A stretch of 64,000 nt of DNA. Origin: JAMXLO01 sp035492535 (GTDB lineage Bacteria > Pseudomonadota > Alphaproteobacteria > Acetobacterales > Acetobacteraceae). This document shows positions 8,145 through 17,018 of the stretch, in pieces. The notes under the pieces are model-generated. The model was not told where the DNA came from and made no database searches. It worked only from the letters and a program-made list of their open reading frames with translations. The stretch is from NCBI GenBank assembly GCA_035492535.1, contig DATJJM010000053.1, positions 40,223-104,222 on the forward strand. Direction: 5' to 3'. The stretch's first letter is position 1. The number at the start of each line of letters is the position of its first letter. The position numbers were made by a program, and so were the translations under genes.

Positions 8145-8528
8145 ATGTTCAGCCATATCATGGTCGGGAGCAACGATATCGATCGGTCAAAGAAGTTCTA
8201 CGACGCCGTGTTCGGTGCGATGGGTGCAAAGCCTGGCACCGTGGATGCGAAGGGACGGCTGATCTATGCGCATAATGGCGGGCGCTTCATGGTGAGCAAG
8301 CCGATCGACGGACAGGCCGCCTGCTGTGCCAATGGCGGGACGGTAGGGTTCACAATGAACGGGCCGGAGCAGGCGGATGCCTGGCACAAGGCCGGCGTTG
8401 CCAATGGTGGCAAGTCGATCGAGGATCCGCCGGGCATTCGCCAAGGTGCCGCCGGGCCGATGTATCTGGCGTATCTGCGCGATCCCGATGGCAACAAGCT
8501 ATGTGGGTTTGCTCGGGTGCAGGCGTAA
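8145..8528 (+). CDS. VOC (glyoxalase/bleomycin-resistance/dioxygenase-like) family protein
   Basis: The protein has 127 residues. It starts FSHIMVGSNDIDRSKKFYD, the first beta-alpha-beta module of vicinal-oxygen-chelate proteins, and ends YLRDPDGNKLCGF, the second. A metal site could be formed by the histidine in the first strand and residues in the paired module. ATG 8145 follows a very strong purine-rich site (GGAGGAGGAGGAG); a longer frame starting at 8064 would run into the divergent gene. Substrates range from thiol adducts to catechols, so no reaction is assigned. Confidence 0.8.
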   Translation: MFSHIMVGSNDIDRSKKFYDAVFGAMGAKPGTVDAKGRLIYAHNGGRFMVSKPIDGQAACCANGGTVGFTMNGPEQADAWHKAGVANGGKSIEDPPGIRQGAAGPMYLAYLRDPDGNKLCGFARVQA

Positions 8529-8550
8529 GGTCTGGTGAGATCGCGGCTAC

Positions 8551-8578
8551 GAGGGGTCGCCCGAGCGGGCAGCCCCTC
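8551..8578 (+). terminator. Hairpin downstream of the VOC gene
   Basis: GAGGGG pairs with CCCCTC and, inside it, GCCC pairs with GGGC around a GAGC loop, with a two-base internal mismatch. It lies 22 bases after the VOC stop. No uridine tract follows, so it may stabilise the 3' end or aid Rho-dependent termination rather than act as a classical intrinsic terminator. Confidence 0.45.
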
Positions 8579-8930
8579 TAGCTCAAGGCACGGACGTGGC
8601 GTGACGTCGCGATCGCGAGTCAGCCTAGCGTGGTTTCGCGACACGGCGATGGGGCATCGAAAAGCTTCTCGAACGTCCTCAGCGTGGCCGTGAGTGACGA
8701 CGATCATTCGTTAAGAATACGAACCGGTCACTAAGGCTGGGAGCTACTGGCACGACTCAGATGCCGAAGCCGACTGCTGCCGCGCCGTAGCGAGGACTGC
8801 CGCCACGACACAGTAACCTTCTCGCCATTGAGCACGATCAAATGGGGCGTGGCCTGGCGGAGGCTTCTGGCTGCAACGCAATCACCGGGCTAATGTCCTC
8901 TTGCGTTCGATCAAAGCAGGAGGGGAAATC
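8579..8930. other. Intergenic region upstream of the amino-acid transporter genes
   Basis: No credible coding sequence is present. Its one notable element is the perfect 12-bp palindrome TCGCGATCGCGA at 8607-8618, flanked by TGAC (8602-8605) and GTCA (8619-8622), so the dyad nearly extends to 20 bases. It could be an operator, though it lies about 310 bases from the next start. The ribosome site of the next gene (AGGAGGGG) is at the right end. Confidence 0.4.
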
Positions 8931-9980
8931 ATGTCACGGATACGCTCAGGGCTGGCCGCTTGCGGTCTGGCCCTTGCAGCAATGCTGCCACTGGCCGGCG
9001 TTGCCCGCGCACAGAACGAATTGAAGAGCCCAACGATGGACGCGATCAAGCAGCGTGGTCAGCTCGTCTGCGGCATCGACACCGGCATCCCTGGATACGC
9101 GTTTCAGGACTCCAAGGGTGAATGGCAGGGGCTGGATGTCGCCTATTGCCGTGCCATTGCCGACGCCCTGCTTGGATCGCCGGACAAGGTCAAGTACGTC
9201 GGCACCACGTCGAAGGTACGGTTTTCGGTCCTCGCATCCGGCGAGATCGACGTGTTGATTCGTGATTCCGAGGTGACCTTCATCCGCAACACGCAACTCG
9301 GTCTCGATGAACCTGCCTTCAACTTCTACACTGCCCAGACCTTCATGGTGCGCAAGAGCCTTAACGTCGCGCATGCCAAGGATCTGAACGGCGCGACGAT
9401 CTGCCTGCTGACCGGCACGACGCTCGAGACCAACATCGCCGACTACAATCGGGCGAATAACATCAAGATCAATACGCTGCTGTTTGACAAGCCTGAAGAA
9501 GCCTTCGCCGCGGCCGATGCCGGACGCTGCGACGGCTATACGGATGATGGCGGATCGGTCGCCGCGGCACGCTCCACAATGAAGAAGCCCGACGACTGGA
9601 TGTTCATTCCGGAAACCATCGGCGGGTTGCAGGCGCTCGGGCCGTTCACCCGGCTTGGCGACCAGGCCTGGTCGAGGCTGGTGAAGTGGGTGCAGTACGC
9701 GATGGTCGAAGGTGAGCTGCTTGGCGTCACCAGGGCCAACGTCGACCAGTTGAAGGCCTCGACAAAAGATCCGGAGATGCGGCGCTATCTTGGTCTCGAT
9801 GCAGATTTCGGCAAGCTGCTCGGCGTGGACAATGCCTGGGCCTATCGCATTGCGAAGGACATCGGCAATTACGGCGAGGTCTACGACGCGTACTTCGGTG
9901 ACAAGGGCCTCGGGCTGCCGCGTGGCATGAACAATCTGTACAACAAGGGTGGCCTGTTCGTCACACCCAGCTGGAAGTGA
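8931..9980 (+). CDS. Amino-acid ABC transporter substrate-binding protein (AapJ-like)
   Basis: This periplasmic solute-binding protein has 349 residues, with a Sec signal peptide over residues 1-27 (hydrophobic core, cleavage after ARA). The mature N terminus, MDAIKQRGQLVCGIDTGIPG followed by an aspartate-rich cluster, closely fits the AapJ/BztA family that binds general L-amino acids. The ATG at 8931 has AGGAGGGG upstream. The two following genes encode the matching permeases. The ATPase subunit normally ending this operon is not here. Confidence 0.88.
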   Translation: MSRIRSGLAACGLALAAMLPLAGVARAQNELKSPTMDAIKQRGQLVCGIDTGIPGYAFQDSKGEWQGLDVAYCRAIADALLGSPDKVKYVGTTSKVRFSVLASGEIDVLIRDSEVTFIRNTQLGLDEPAFNFYTAQTFMVRKSLNVAHAKDLNGATICLLTGTTLETNIADYNRANNIKINTLLFDKPEEAFAAADAGRCDGYTDDGGSVAAARSTMKKPDDWMFIPETIGGLQALGPFTRLGDQAWSRLVKWVQYAMVEGELLGVTRANVDQLKASTKDPEMRRYLGLDADFGKLLGVDNAWAYRIAKDIGNYGEVYDAYFGDKGLGLPRGMNNLYNKGGLFVTPSWK

Positions 9981-9989
9981 TGCGCTGAC

Positions 9990-11108
9990 GTGGTCAGGAA
10001 GCCGTCATCACGCGCGCGGATCGGACAATGGATCTTTCTTGCGGTCGTGGTGGCGGTTGCCTGGTTCCTTGGCTCGATTGGTGCTGAGACCTCGGTTCAG
10101 CGGCATGGCGCGCTGGGCTTCGGATTTCTCGCCGACCCAACGAATTTCGACATCCCGTTCCGGCTGATCCCATGGGCCATCGGCGACACCTACGCGCGCG
10201 CCCTGCTGGTATGTGTCCTCAATACACTGCTGGCGTCTGCCATCAGCATCGTGTTGGCCACGTTGCTGGGTCTCTTGGTCGGCATCATGCGTCTGTCGGC
10301 CAATTGGCTGGTGCGCAACATCGCGCTCGGCTTCATCGAGCTGGTCCGCAACACGCCGCAGCTTGTTCAGATCATTTTCTGGTACGTGGCGGTGCTGCAG
10401 ACATTGCCCGGACCGCGGCAGAGTATTGTGCTGCCCGTGGGAGGATTATTGAACGTCCGCGGCCTCTATTTACCGAGTTTCGTCGGCAACGAATTTTCGT
10501 CAACGTTATGGCCGCTGGCGCTGCTGCTGTTGCTTGCCGTGCCGTTCGTCTGGCGTGTGCCATGGCGGCGAGGCCTGCCGTTGGCGGCCAGATCGTTGTT
10601 CCTGTTGCCGCTCTCTGTGGTGCTGTTCGCCATCGGGGTCGATCATGCCGATCTGCCGCAGCTTCGCGGATTCAATATTGCAGGCGGCGTGCAGGTCGTG
10701 CCGGAGCTGGTGGCACTGTGTCTGGGGCTGTCCGTTTATGGGAGCGCCTTCATTGCCGAAATCGTCCGCGCCGCGATCCTGTCGGTGCATAAGGGCCAGC
10801 GTGAAGCCGCGCTCAGTCTGGGGTTGCGGCCACGCCTGGTGCTGTCGAAGATCATCCTGCCGCAGGCGTTGCGGGTGATGATACCCCCGGTCACCAGCCA
10901 GTACCTGAACATCATCAAGTCGAGCTCGCTCGGTGCCGCGGTCGCCTATCCGGAGCTGTATCAAATCTTCGCTGGCACCGCGATGATGCAGTCCAACCGC
11001 GAGATTGAATCCATCGCCCTGCTGATGGGCGTGTTCCTGTCGATCAACCTGATCGTTTCGGCATTCATGAACTGGTACAACCGTCGAGTGGCGTCGGTGG
11101 GACGATGA
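9990..11108 (+). CDS. Amino-acid ABC transporter permease (AapQ-like)
   Basis: This inner-membrane permease has 372 residues, one N-terminal membrane segment and several downstream. The 3-TM type EAA loop, EAALSLGLRPRLVLSKIILPQALR, lies near residues 270-290 and is where the ATPase would dock. The large extra loop and length of about 370 match AapQ/BztB rather than HisQ. The start is GTG 9990, with no strong ribosome site, and coupling to the preceding stop is likely. The next gene overlaps by four bases. It needs an ATPase encoded elsewhere. Confidence 0.85.
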   Translation: MVRKPSSRARIGQWIFLAVVVAVAWFLGSIGAETSVQRHGALGFGFLADPTNFDIPFRLIPWAIGDTYARALLVCVLNTLLASAISIVLATLLGLLVGIMRLSANWLVRNIALGFIELVRNTPQLVQIIFWYVAVLQTLPGPRQSIVLPVGGLLNVRGLYLPSFVGNEFSSTLWPLALLLLLAVPFVWRVPWRRGLPLAARSLFLLPLSVVLFAIGVDHADLPQLRGFNIAGGVQVVPELVALCLGLSVYGSAFIAEIVRAAILSVHKGQREAALSLGLRPRLVLSKIILPQALRVMIPPVTSQYLNIIKSSSLGAAVAYPELYQIFAGTAMMQSNREIESIALLMGVFLSINLIVSAFMNWYNRRVASVGR

Positions 11109-12202
11109 GCGACGTTACCGCCGGACGGCGCCTGACCATCCTGGCCAGCTTCCATCCTCGGCATGCCATCGACTGGGTTCGTGCGAACCTGTTCAGCTCG
11201 GTGTTCGACAGCATCCTGACGATCATCGTGCTGATCGTTGCCGCGCTCGTGCTGCCGCCACTGTTTCGCTGGGGTATCACGCACGCCACGATTTCGGGGA
11301 CCACGCGGGCGGCTTGCACGGGAGATGGTGCCTGCTGGACCTTCATCCGGGTGCGTTTTCCGCGCTTCTTCTATGGCAGCTATCCGTCCGACCAGCGTTG
11401 GCGCGTCGATGTGGCCTTTGTTCTGCTGATTGCCTTTTGCACACCCGTCCTGCGTGACGGCGTGAGGCACAAATGGATATGGCTGCTCCTGCTGCTGATC
11501 GTGTTTCCGGCAATCGCGGCTGTGTTGCTGTGGGGCGGGGTATTTGGCCTTTCCTATGTCGATACCTCGCTGTGGGGCGGACTGATGATCGACGTCATCG
11601 CGTCGTTCGTCACTGTCGCAGGTTCCTTGCCGCTCGGCATCCTGCTGGCGTTTGGCCGGCGCTCGCAGCTCCCGGTGATCCGCGTCCTGTCCATCGGATA
11701 CATCGAGATCTGGCGTGGCGTCCCGCTGTTGACGGTGTTGTTCATGTCGGCGGTGGTGGTGCCGCTGTTCCTGCCCACCGGCGTTTCCATCGATCGGCTG
11801 GTGCGCGCGATCGCCGCGCTGGTGTTGTTCAACGCGGCCTATATGGCGGAAGTGGTGCGAGGCGGATTGCAGGGCGTGCAACAAGGCCAGGAAGAAGCCG
11901 CCGCTTCGCTTGGGCTGCACTGGTTGTACACGCAAGCATTGATCGTGCTACCGCAGGCGCTGCGCATCATCGTGCCAGGCGTCATCAATACCGTCGTTGA
12001 CTTGTTCAAGGACACCACCCTGGTCACCATCATTGGGTTGTACGATCTGCTGGGAACTGTGGAGCAAGCGCTGAAGGACCCTGCGTGGCTGGGCTTCGCC
12101 ACCGAAGGCTATGTCTTCTCCGCGCTGGTGTTTTTCAGCTGCTGCTACGCGCTGTCGGCGTATGGGCGGAACATGGAGCGGCGTCTGGCGCGCAGGCAGT
12201 GA
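11105..12202 (+). CDS. Amino-acid ABC transporter permease (AapM-like)
   Basis: This is the second permease of the pair, 365 residues, overlapping the AapQ-like gene by ATGA. Membrane segments are recognisable near residues 35-55, 100-115, 120-145, 165-190 and 205-230. The EAA loop EEAAASLGLHWLYTQALIV sits near residues 258-276, followed by LPQALRIIVPG. AapM proteins pair with AapQ to import broad L-amino acids. In known operons the aapP ATPase follows immediately. Here the next gene is an unrelated binding protein. Confidence 0.85.
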   Translation: MSDVTAGRRLTILASFHPRHAIDWVRANLFSSVFDSILTIIVLIVAALVLPPLFRWGITHATISGTTRAACTGDGACWTFIRVRFPRFFYGSYPSDQRWRVDVAFVLLIAFCTPVLRDGVRHKWIWLLLLLIVFPAIAAVLLWGGVFGLSYVDTSLWGGLMIDVIASFVTVAGSLPLGILLAFGRRSQLPVIRVLSIGYIEIWRGVPLLTVLFMSAVVVPLFLPTGVSIDRLVRAIAALVLFNAAYMAEVVRGGLQGVQQGQEEAAASLGLHWLYTQALIVLPQALRIIVPGVINTVVDLFKDTTLVTIIGLYDLLGTVEQALKDPAWLGFATEGYVFSALVFFSCCYALSAYGRNMERRLARRQ

Positions 12203-12355
12203 CCCGCACGGGCGACAGCAGAGGATGGTGACCGGCTCGATCGTTCCATCGCCGCCATGGCGGATATCGCGGGGTCCCGCGCGTGCCGTATGGACAGCCA
12301 TGCCAAGTTCGGCGAATCAGGGCGACTGAGCCGACCCAGGAGGAAAAGTCCCACA

Positions 12356-13966
12356 ATGAGAACGATTGGACGCCGCAAGCTGCTGGCCAACGGCGGCGCG
12401 GCGCTCACCGCCCTGCACACTTCCGCCCGGGCGACGCCGGCTCTCGCCGCCAGCGACCGCGAGCGGGTGCTTCGGTTCGTGCCACAGGTCGACCTGGTGT
12501 CGCTCGACCCGCATTACAGCATGACCAACGTCACGCGGAACCACGCCGGACTGGTGTTCGACCAACTCTATGGAACCGACTCGAAGCAGCAGGCGCAGCC
12601 GCAGATGGTCGAGGGCCATGTCATGGAGGACGGCGGAAGGCGCTGGACGCTGACGCTGCGCGAGGGGCTGGTGTTCCACGACGGGCAGAAGGTGCTGGCG
12701 CGTGATTGTGTCGCCAGCATCCGCCGCTGGGGGCGGCGGGACGTGCTGGGGGTGGAGCTGCTGCGGATCAGCGATGAGATCACCGCGACCGACGACCGCA
12801 CCATCGTGTTCCGTTTCAAGCAGCCGTTTCCGAAATTGCCGCAGGCGCTGGGCAAGCCGGGCGCCTTCATGCCGGCAATGATGCCGGAGCGGCTGGCACA
12901 GACCGATCCGTACAAGCAGATCCCCGAGGTGATCGGCAGCGGTCCGTTCCGCTACGTCGCCAGCGAACGGCTGCAGGGCGTGCGCAACGTCTACGCCAAA
13001 TTCGACGGCTATGTGCCCCGCCCCAACGGGGTGCCCGATCGGGCCGCCGGCCCCAAGATCGTGCATTTCGAGCGGGTGGTGTGGACCACGATGCCCGACC
13101 AGGGCGTGGCGCTGGCGGCGCTGCAGACCGGCGAGCAGGACTGGTGGGAATTCGCCGCTCAGGACCTGCTGCCGGTGATCCGGAGCGATCGGAAACTGCG
13201 GGGTGAAGTGCTGGAAACCGAGGGCAACATGGCCTTCGTCCGGTTCAATCACCTGCAGTCGCCGTTCGACCGGCCGGAGATGCGCCGTGTCATCCTGCGC
13301 GCGCTCAACCAGGAGGATTTCACCTCGGTCCTGGGAGGCGGCAATCCGGAACTTCAGCGGGCGGGCACCGGGTTCTTCCCGATCGGCATGCCGGATGCGA
13401 CGCAGGCCGGGCTGGACGCGCTGCGGCCGCGCTATACTGACGCACAGGCAAAAGCAGCGCTGGCGGCGGCCGGTTATGGCGGCGAGAAGATCGTGCAGAT
13501 CTCGCCAGGCGACTATCCGAACGTGAAGAACGCCAATGACGTGCTGGCCGATCTGCTGAAGCGGATCGGGATCAATCTTCAGTATATCAGCATGGACTGG
13601 TCCTCGATGACCCAGCGGGTGATCAACAAGGGGCCGCCGGAGACCAGCGGCTTCCACATCCATGCGCTGAACGTGCCGTCGTTGTCACTGGCATCGGCAC
13701 TGGTGAATTCGCGGCTGCGCGGCACCGGGTCCGAGGAGTCCGGCTGGTACAGCAGCGCGCGCTACGAGGAGCTGCGCGGCGAATGGCTGGTTGCCGATGA
13801 ACCGGCAGCGCAGGCGCGGCTGAATGACGCATTGCAGCGGGAATGCGTGGAGACGGTACCGCTCGTGCCGGCGGGGATCACGCTGCAGCCGGCCGCCTGG
13901 CGGGCGGACCTGGACGGCGTGCTGACCGGGGTGCCGAAGTTCTGGAACGTGCGCCGGAAGGCGTAG
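12356..13966 (+). CDS. Peptide/nickel-type ABC transporter substrate-binding protein (SBP family 5)
   Basis: The protein has 536 residues. The N terminus has GRRKLLANGGAAL, a possible twin-arginine signal, cleaved near residue 33. The mature part follows the family-5 plan: LVSLDPHYS near the N terminus, MVEGHVMEDGGRRWTLTLREG, VIGSGPFRYV and a C-terminal half with NANDVLADLLKRIGI. Members bind oligopeptides, nickel, glutathione or opines. The ATG at 12356 has AGGAGG 12 bases before it. No matching permease or ATPase is adjacent. The gene sits where ruvC is usually found before ruvA, and looks like an insertion into that synteny block. Confidence 0.85.
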   Translation: MRTIGRRKLLANGGAALTALHTSARATPALAASDRERVLRFVPQVDLVSLDPHYSMTNVTRNHAGLVFDQLYGTDSKQQAQPQMVEGHVMEDGGRRWTLTLREGLVFHDGQKVLARDCVASIRRWGRRDVLGVELLRISDEITATDDRTIVFRFKQPFPKLPQALGKPGAFMPAMMPERLAQTDPYKQIPEVIGSGPFRYVASERLQGVRNVYAKFDGYVPRPNGVPDRAAGPKIVHFERVVWTTMPDQGVALAALQTGEQDWWEFAAQDLLPVIRSDRKLRGEVLETEGNMAFVRFNHLQSPFDRPEMRRVILRALNQEDFTSVLGGGNPELQRAGTGFFPIGMPDATQAGLDALRPRYTDAQAKAALAAAGYGGEKIVQISPGDYPNVKNANDVLADLLKRIGINLQYISMDWSSMTQRVINKGPPETSGFHIHALNVPSLSLASALVNSRLRGTGSEESGWYSSARYEELRGEWLVADEPAAQARLNDALQRECVETVPLVPAGITLQPAAWRADLDGVLTGVPKFWNVRRKA

Positions 13967-14137
13967 GCGGGCGACCGTACCGGGGCCCGAACCGCTAACT
14001 GCTTCTTGGTTCCCGCCAAAATCCCATCCGCCCGCCAGAGGACACCAGGAGTCAAGCTCGCCCACGCGTGCAAGTTCCAGCGTGGCAGACTCGGTTGGTC
14101 GAACTACAACGGCTGAACGTAACAGGGACGACTGCGC

Positions 14138-14749
14138 TTGATCGCCCAACTCACCGGACGCGTCGAAGCGCTGGAAGACGGACGCTGCGTCATCGACGTG
14201 AACGGCGTCGGCTATCTGGTACACGCGTCCACTCGCACGCTCGCTGCACTGCCGGAGCGACCGGAGATCGCGCGGTTGCTGGTAGAGACGCATGTGCGGG
14301 AAGACGCGATCGTCCTCTACGGCTTCATCGACCCGGCCGAACGAGAGTGGTTCCGGCTACTGAACACGGTGCAAGGTGTCGGCGGCCGCGTTGCTCTGTC
14401 GGTGCTGTCGGCCCTCTCACCCGCCGATCTGGTGTCGGCGATCGCGTCAGGTGATCGTGGCAGCCTGACGCGCGCGCCAGGCGTGGGGGCGCGGCTCGCC
14501 GTACGGCTGCTGACGGAGTTGCGCGATAAAGTTGGAGCGATGCCCTCGGCTCCCGGGATCGCGGTGCCGGTCTCGCCGCCGCGGGGCACAGGCGAGGATG
14601 CGATGTCGGCGCTGGTCAATCTTGGCTACCGTCGGGTGGAAGTTCAGCCGGTGGTGGGGCGGGTGATCGGGCGATTGGGTGACACAGCGAGTGTGGATGC
14701 GGTGATACGTGAGAGCCTGAGGGAACTGGCGCAGAAGGCTGGCGGATGA
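14138..14749 (+). CDS. ruvA: Holliday junction branch-migration protein RuvA
   Basis: RuvA has 203 residues and forms the tetramer that holds the Holliday junction for RuvB. The OB-fold domain (1-62) contains VIDVNGVGYLVH. Helix-hairpin-helix motifs follow (LLNTVQGVGGRVALSVLSAL and TRAPGVGARLAVRLLTEL, about 70-130). The flexible linker is GIAVPVSPPRG. The C-terminal domain (about 152-203) has ALVNLGYRRVE, which contacts RuvB. The start is TTG 14138, the only fit to the conserved MIAQLTG N terminus. It overlaps ruvB by ATGA. ruvC, usual partner upstream, is absent. Confidence 0.95.
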   Translation: MIAQLTGRVEALEDGRCVIDVNGVGYLVHASTRTLAALPERPEIARLLVETHVREDAIVLYGFIDPAEREWFRLLNTVQGVGGRVALSVLSALSPADLVSAIASGDRGSLTRAPGVGARLAVRLLTELRDKVGAMPSAPGIAVPVSPPRGTGEDAMSALVNLGYRRVEVQPVVGRVIGRLGDTASVDAVIRESLRELAQKAGG

Positions 14750-15813
14750 GTGGGCGGCGGCCCCTCCCGGCCTCCCCCGCGGAAGAGGGCGACCGCGCCG
14801 TCTCGGCGGAGCGGCGCGAGGAGGATGCCGCAGAAGTCAGCCTGCGACCTCAGACATTGGACGAATTTGTCGGCCAGCGAGCGTCCCGCGAGAACCTTGC
14901 GGTGTTCATCGCTGCGACGCGGGCTCGGGGCGATGCGCTGGACCACGTCTTGCTGCACGGTCCGCCAGGGCTGGGGAAAACGACGCTGGCGCAGATCGTG
15001 GCGCGGGAGTTGGGAGTTGGATTCCGGGCCACCTCGGGGCCGGTGATCCAGAGAGCAGGGGACCTCGCCGCAATCCTGACAAACCTCCAACCCAGGGATG
15101 TCCTGTTCATTGACGAAATCCACCGCCTCCAGCCTGCCATCGAGGAAGTGCTCTACCCGGCGATGGAAGATTTCCAGCTTGACCTGATCATCGGCGAGGG
15201 CCCGGCCGCACGCTCGGTGCGGATCGATCTGGCGCCGTTCACGCTCGTCGGCGCCACCACGCGCGCCGGGCTGCTGGCGACTCCGCTCCGCGACCGGTTC
15301 GGCATTCCCCTGCGTCTGGTGTTCTACACGCCCGAGGAGCTGGAGCTCATCGTGCGGCGCGGTGCGGCGAAGCTGGGTACACCGCTGACCCACGATGGCG
15401 CGGCCGAGATCGCGCGGCGCTCGCGAGGGACGCCGCGGATCGCGGGGCGGCTGCTGCGGCGGGTGCGCGACTTTGCCGCGGTGGCGGGAGCGGGCGAGAT
15501 CGACCGACGGATGGCCGACAGCGCGCTGACCCGGCTGGAGGTCGATTCGCTTGGATTGGACGCGATGGACCGGCGCTATCTGAAGCGAATCGCAGAGCAT
15601 CATGCGGGAGGACCGGTGGGGGTGGAGACGCTGGCGGCGGCACTGGCCGAGGCGCGGGACACCCTCGAAGATGTGATCGAACCGTTCTTGATCCAGGAAG
15701 GGCTGGTGCTGCGGACCAGTCGGGGGCGGATGCTCGGGCAGAGCGGATGGCGGCATCTCGGCCTGATGCCGCCGGCGCGTCAGCCCGATCAGTTCGACCT
15801 GCTGCCTGAATGA
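14746..15813 (+). CDS. ruvB: Holliday junction DNA helicase RuvB
   Basis: RuvB has 355 residues and is the AAA+ motor that drives branch migration with RuvA. It has the conserved start RPQTLDEFVGQ near residue 37, Walker A GPPGLGKTT near 70-78, Walker B DEIHRL near 124, sensor ATTRAG near 167 and the arginine finger region LRDRFG. The winged-helix domain is at the C terminus (GLVLRTSRGRML). It overlaps ruvA upstream and ybgC downstream by ATGA, so all are translated as one operon leading into tol genes. Confidence 0.97.
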   Translation: MSGRRPLPASPAEEGDRAVSAERREEDAAEVSLRPQTLDEFVGQRASRENLAVFIAATRARGDALDHVLLHGPPGLGKTTLAQIVARELGVGFRATSGPVIQRAGDLAAILTNLQPRDVLFIDEIHRLQPAIEEVLYPAMEDFQLDLIIGEGPAARSVRIDLAPFTLVGATTRAGLLATPLRDRFGIPLRLVFYTPEELELIVRRGAAKLGTPLTHDGAAEIARRSRGTPRIAGRLLRRVRDFAAVAGAGEIDRRMADSALTRLEVDSLGLDAMDRRYLKRIAEHHAGGPVGVETLAAALAEARDTLEDVIEPFLIQEGLVLRTSRGRMLGQSGWRHLGLMPPARQPDQFDLLPE

Positions 15814-16274
15814 ATGGACATGCTGCCTCCATTCCGGCGGATGGCCGGCATCGCTACACGCTGCGAGTGTACTACGAGGACACCGATGCCGGGGGTGTCG
15901 TCTATCACGCGACGTATCTCCGCTTTGCCGAGCGGGCTCGGACCGAAGCGTTGCGGGATGCAGGTATTCCGCATGCGGAGCTGCTCGCAGATTATGGCGT
16001 GATGTTCATGGTGCGGCGGATTGAAGTGGACTATCTCCGTCCGGCCCGCCTCGACGACTCGCTGACGGTTGTAACCGAGCCGCTCGCGGTGGGCGGCGCG
16101 AGTGCGACGCTGCGCCAGAATATGCAGGGTCCGGACGGGTCGTGTGCGATACTGACGGTGCGACTCGCCTGCGTGAAGCCAGGGGACGGACGACTTGGGC
16201 GGCTGCCGCAACGTTGGCGTGCAGCGCTGACGGCTATGTGTAATGCGGCGGCTGCCGCTCGGAACGGGGAGTAG
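15810..16274 (+). CDS. ybgC: Tol-Pal system acyl-CoA thioesterase YbgC
   Basis: This hot-dog-fold thioesterase has 154 residues. The signature YYEDTDAGGVVYHATYLRF carries the catalytic aspartate of the 4-hydroxybenzoyl-CoA thioesterase branch, followed by ERARTEALR. YbgC is the first gene of the Tol-Pal cluster in many proteobacteria; it hydrolyses acyl-CoAs and is associated with phospholipid synthesis enzymes at the membrane. ATGA overlap with ruvB. Confidence 0.93.
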   Translation: MNGHAASIPADGRHRYTLRVYYEDTDAGGVVYHATYLRFAERARTEALRDAGIPHAELLADYGVMFMVRRIEVDYLRPARLDDSLTVVTEPLAVGGASATLRQNMQGPDGSCAILTVRLACVKPGDGRLGRLPQRWRAALTAMCNAAAAARNGE

Positions 16275-16279
16275 CTGGA

Positions 16280-16996
16280 GTGGATCGGGCAGTGGACGCG
16301 GCAAACCTCGCTGTGCCGGGGGCGGATCTGTCGCTGTGGGGCCTCTTTGTCGAGGCCGACATCGTTGTGAAGATCGTGATGCTCGGGCTGCTGGCGGCAA
16401 GCGTCTGGGTATGGGCCGTGGTATTCGAGAAGTGGTCCAGCCTGCGCAAGGTCAACCGTGACGCGGATGGCTTCGAGGATCGGTTCTGGTCGGGTGGCAG
16501 CCTGGAGGACCTGTTCGAGCATGAGGGCACCAATCCAGGGCATCCGATGGCGGCGGTATTCGGCGCCGCGATGGGCGAGTGGCGCCGTTCGGTCCGCGTG
16601 GCGGGAGCAGATATCAGCAGGACCTCGGTGCGCGAGCGGGTGGACCGGGCAATCACCGTGACCGTGCAGCGCGAGATGGATCGCATGGAGCGGTGGATGA
16701 TTTTCCTCGCGTCAGTGGGCGCGACGGCGCCGTTCATCGGACTGTTCGGCACCGTGTGGGGCATCATGCATTCGTTCTCGGCGATCGCGGCGATGCACAA
16801 CACGAACCTGGCCGTCGTGGCACCGGGCATCGCGGAGGCGCTGTTCGCCACGGCGATCGGTCTGGTGGCTGCGATCCCGGCGGTGCTGGCGTACAACAAG
16901 ATCAGCAACGATCTGGCGAGGTTCGCATCGCGGCTGGAAGGGTTTGGCGCAGAATTCAGTGCCATCCTATCGCGCCAGAGCGAGGAGCGGGCGTGA
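16280..16996 (+). CDS. tolQ: Tol-Pal system proton channel subunit TolQ
   Basis: The inner-membrane TolQ/ExbB protein has 238 residues. TM1 is near 28-48 (IVVKIVMLGLLAASVWVWAVV). A long cytoplasmic loop follows, then two further helices around SVGATAPFIGLFGTVWGIMHSF and the Ala-rich stretch ALFATAIGLVAAIPAVLAYNK. The conserved GLFGTVWGI and AEALFATAIGL segments line the proton path with TolR. The start is GTG 16280, five bases after ybgC. Confidence 0.94.
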   Translation: MDRAVDAANLAVPGADLSLWGLFVEADIVVKIVMLGLLAASVWVWAVVFEKWSSLRKVNRDADGFEDRFWSGGSLEDLFEHEGTNPGHPMAAVFGAAMGEWRRSVRVAGADISRTSVRERVDRAITVTVQREMDRMERWMIFLASVGATAPFIGLFGTVWGIMHSFSAIAAMHNTNLAVVAPGIAEALFATAIGLVAAIPAVLAYNKISNDLARFASRLEGFGAEFSAILSRQSEERA

Positions 16997-17018
16997 TGAT
17001 CGGGGGCTCTTTCTAGAG

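Noticed and set aside
12317..13663. A 448-codon open frame antisense to the peptide-binding protein gene
   Set aside because: High GC leaves long antisense frames; the translation is Arg/His/Gln-rich with no motif, and the sense strand encodes a recognisable protein.
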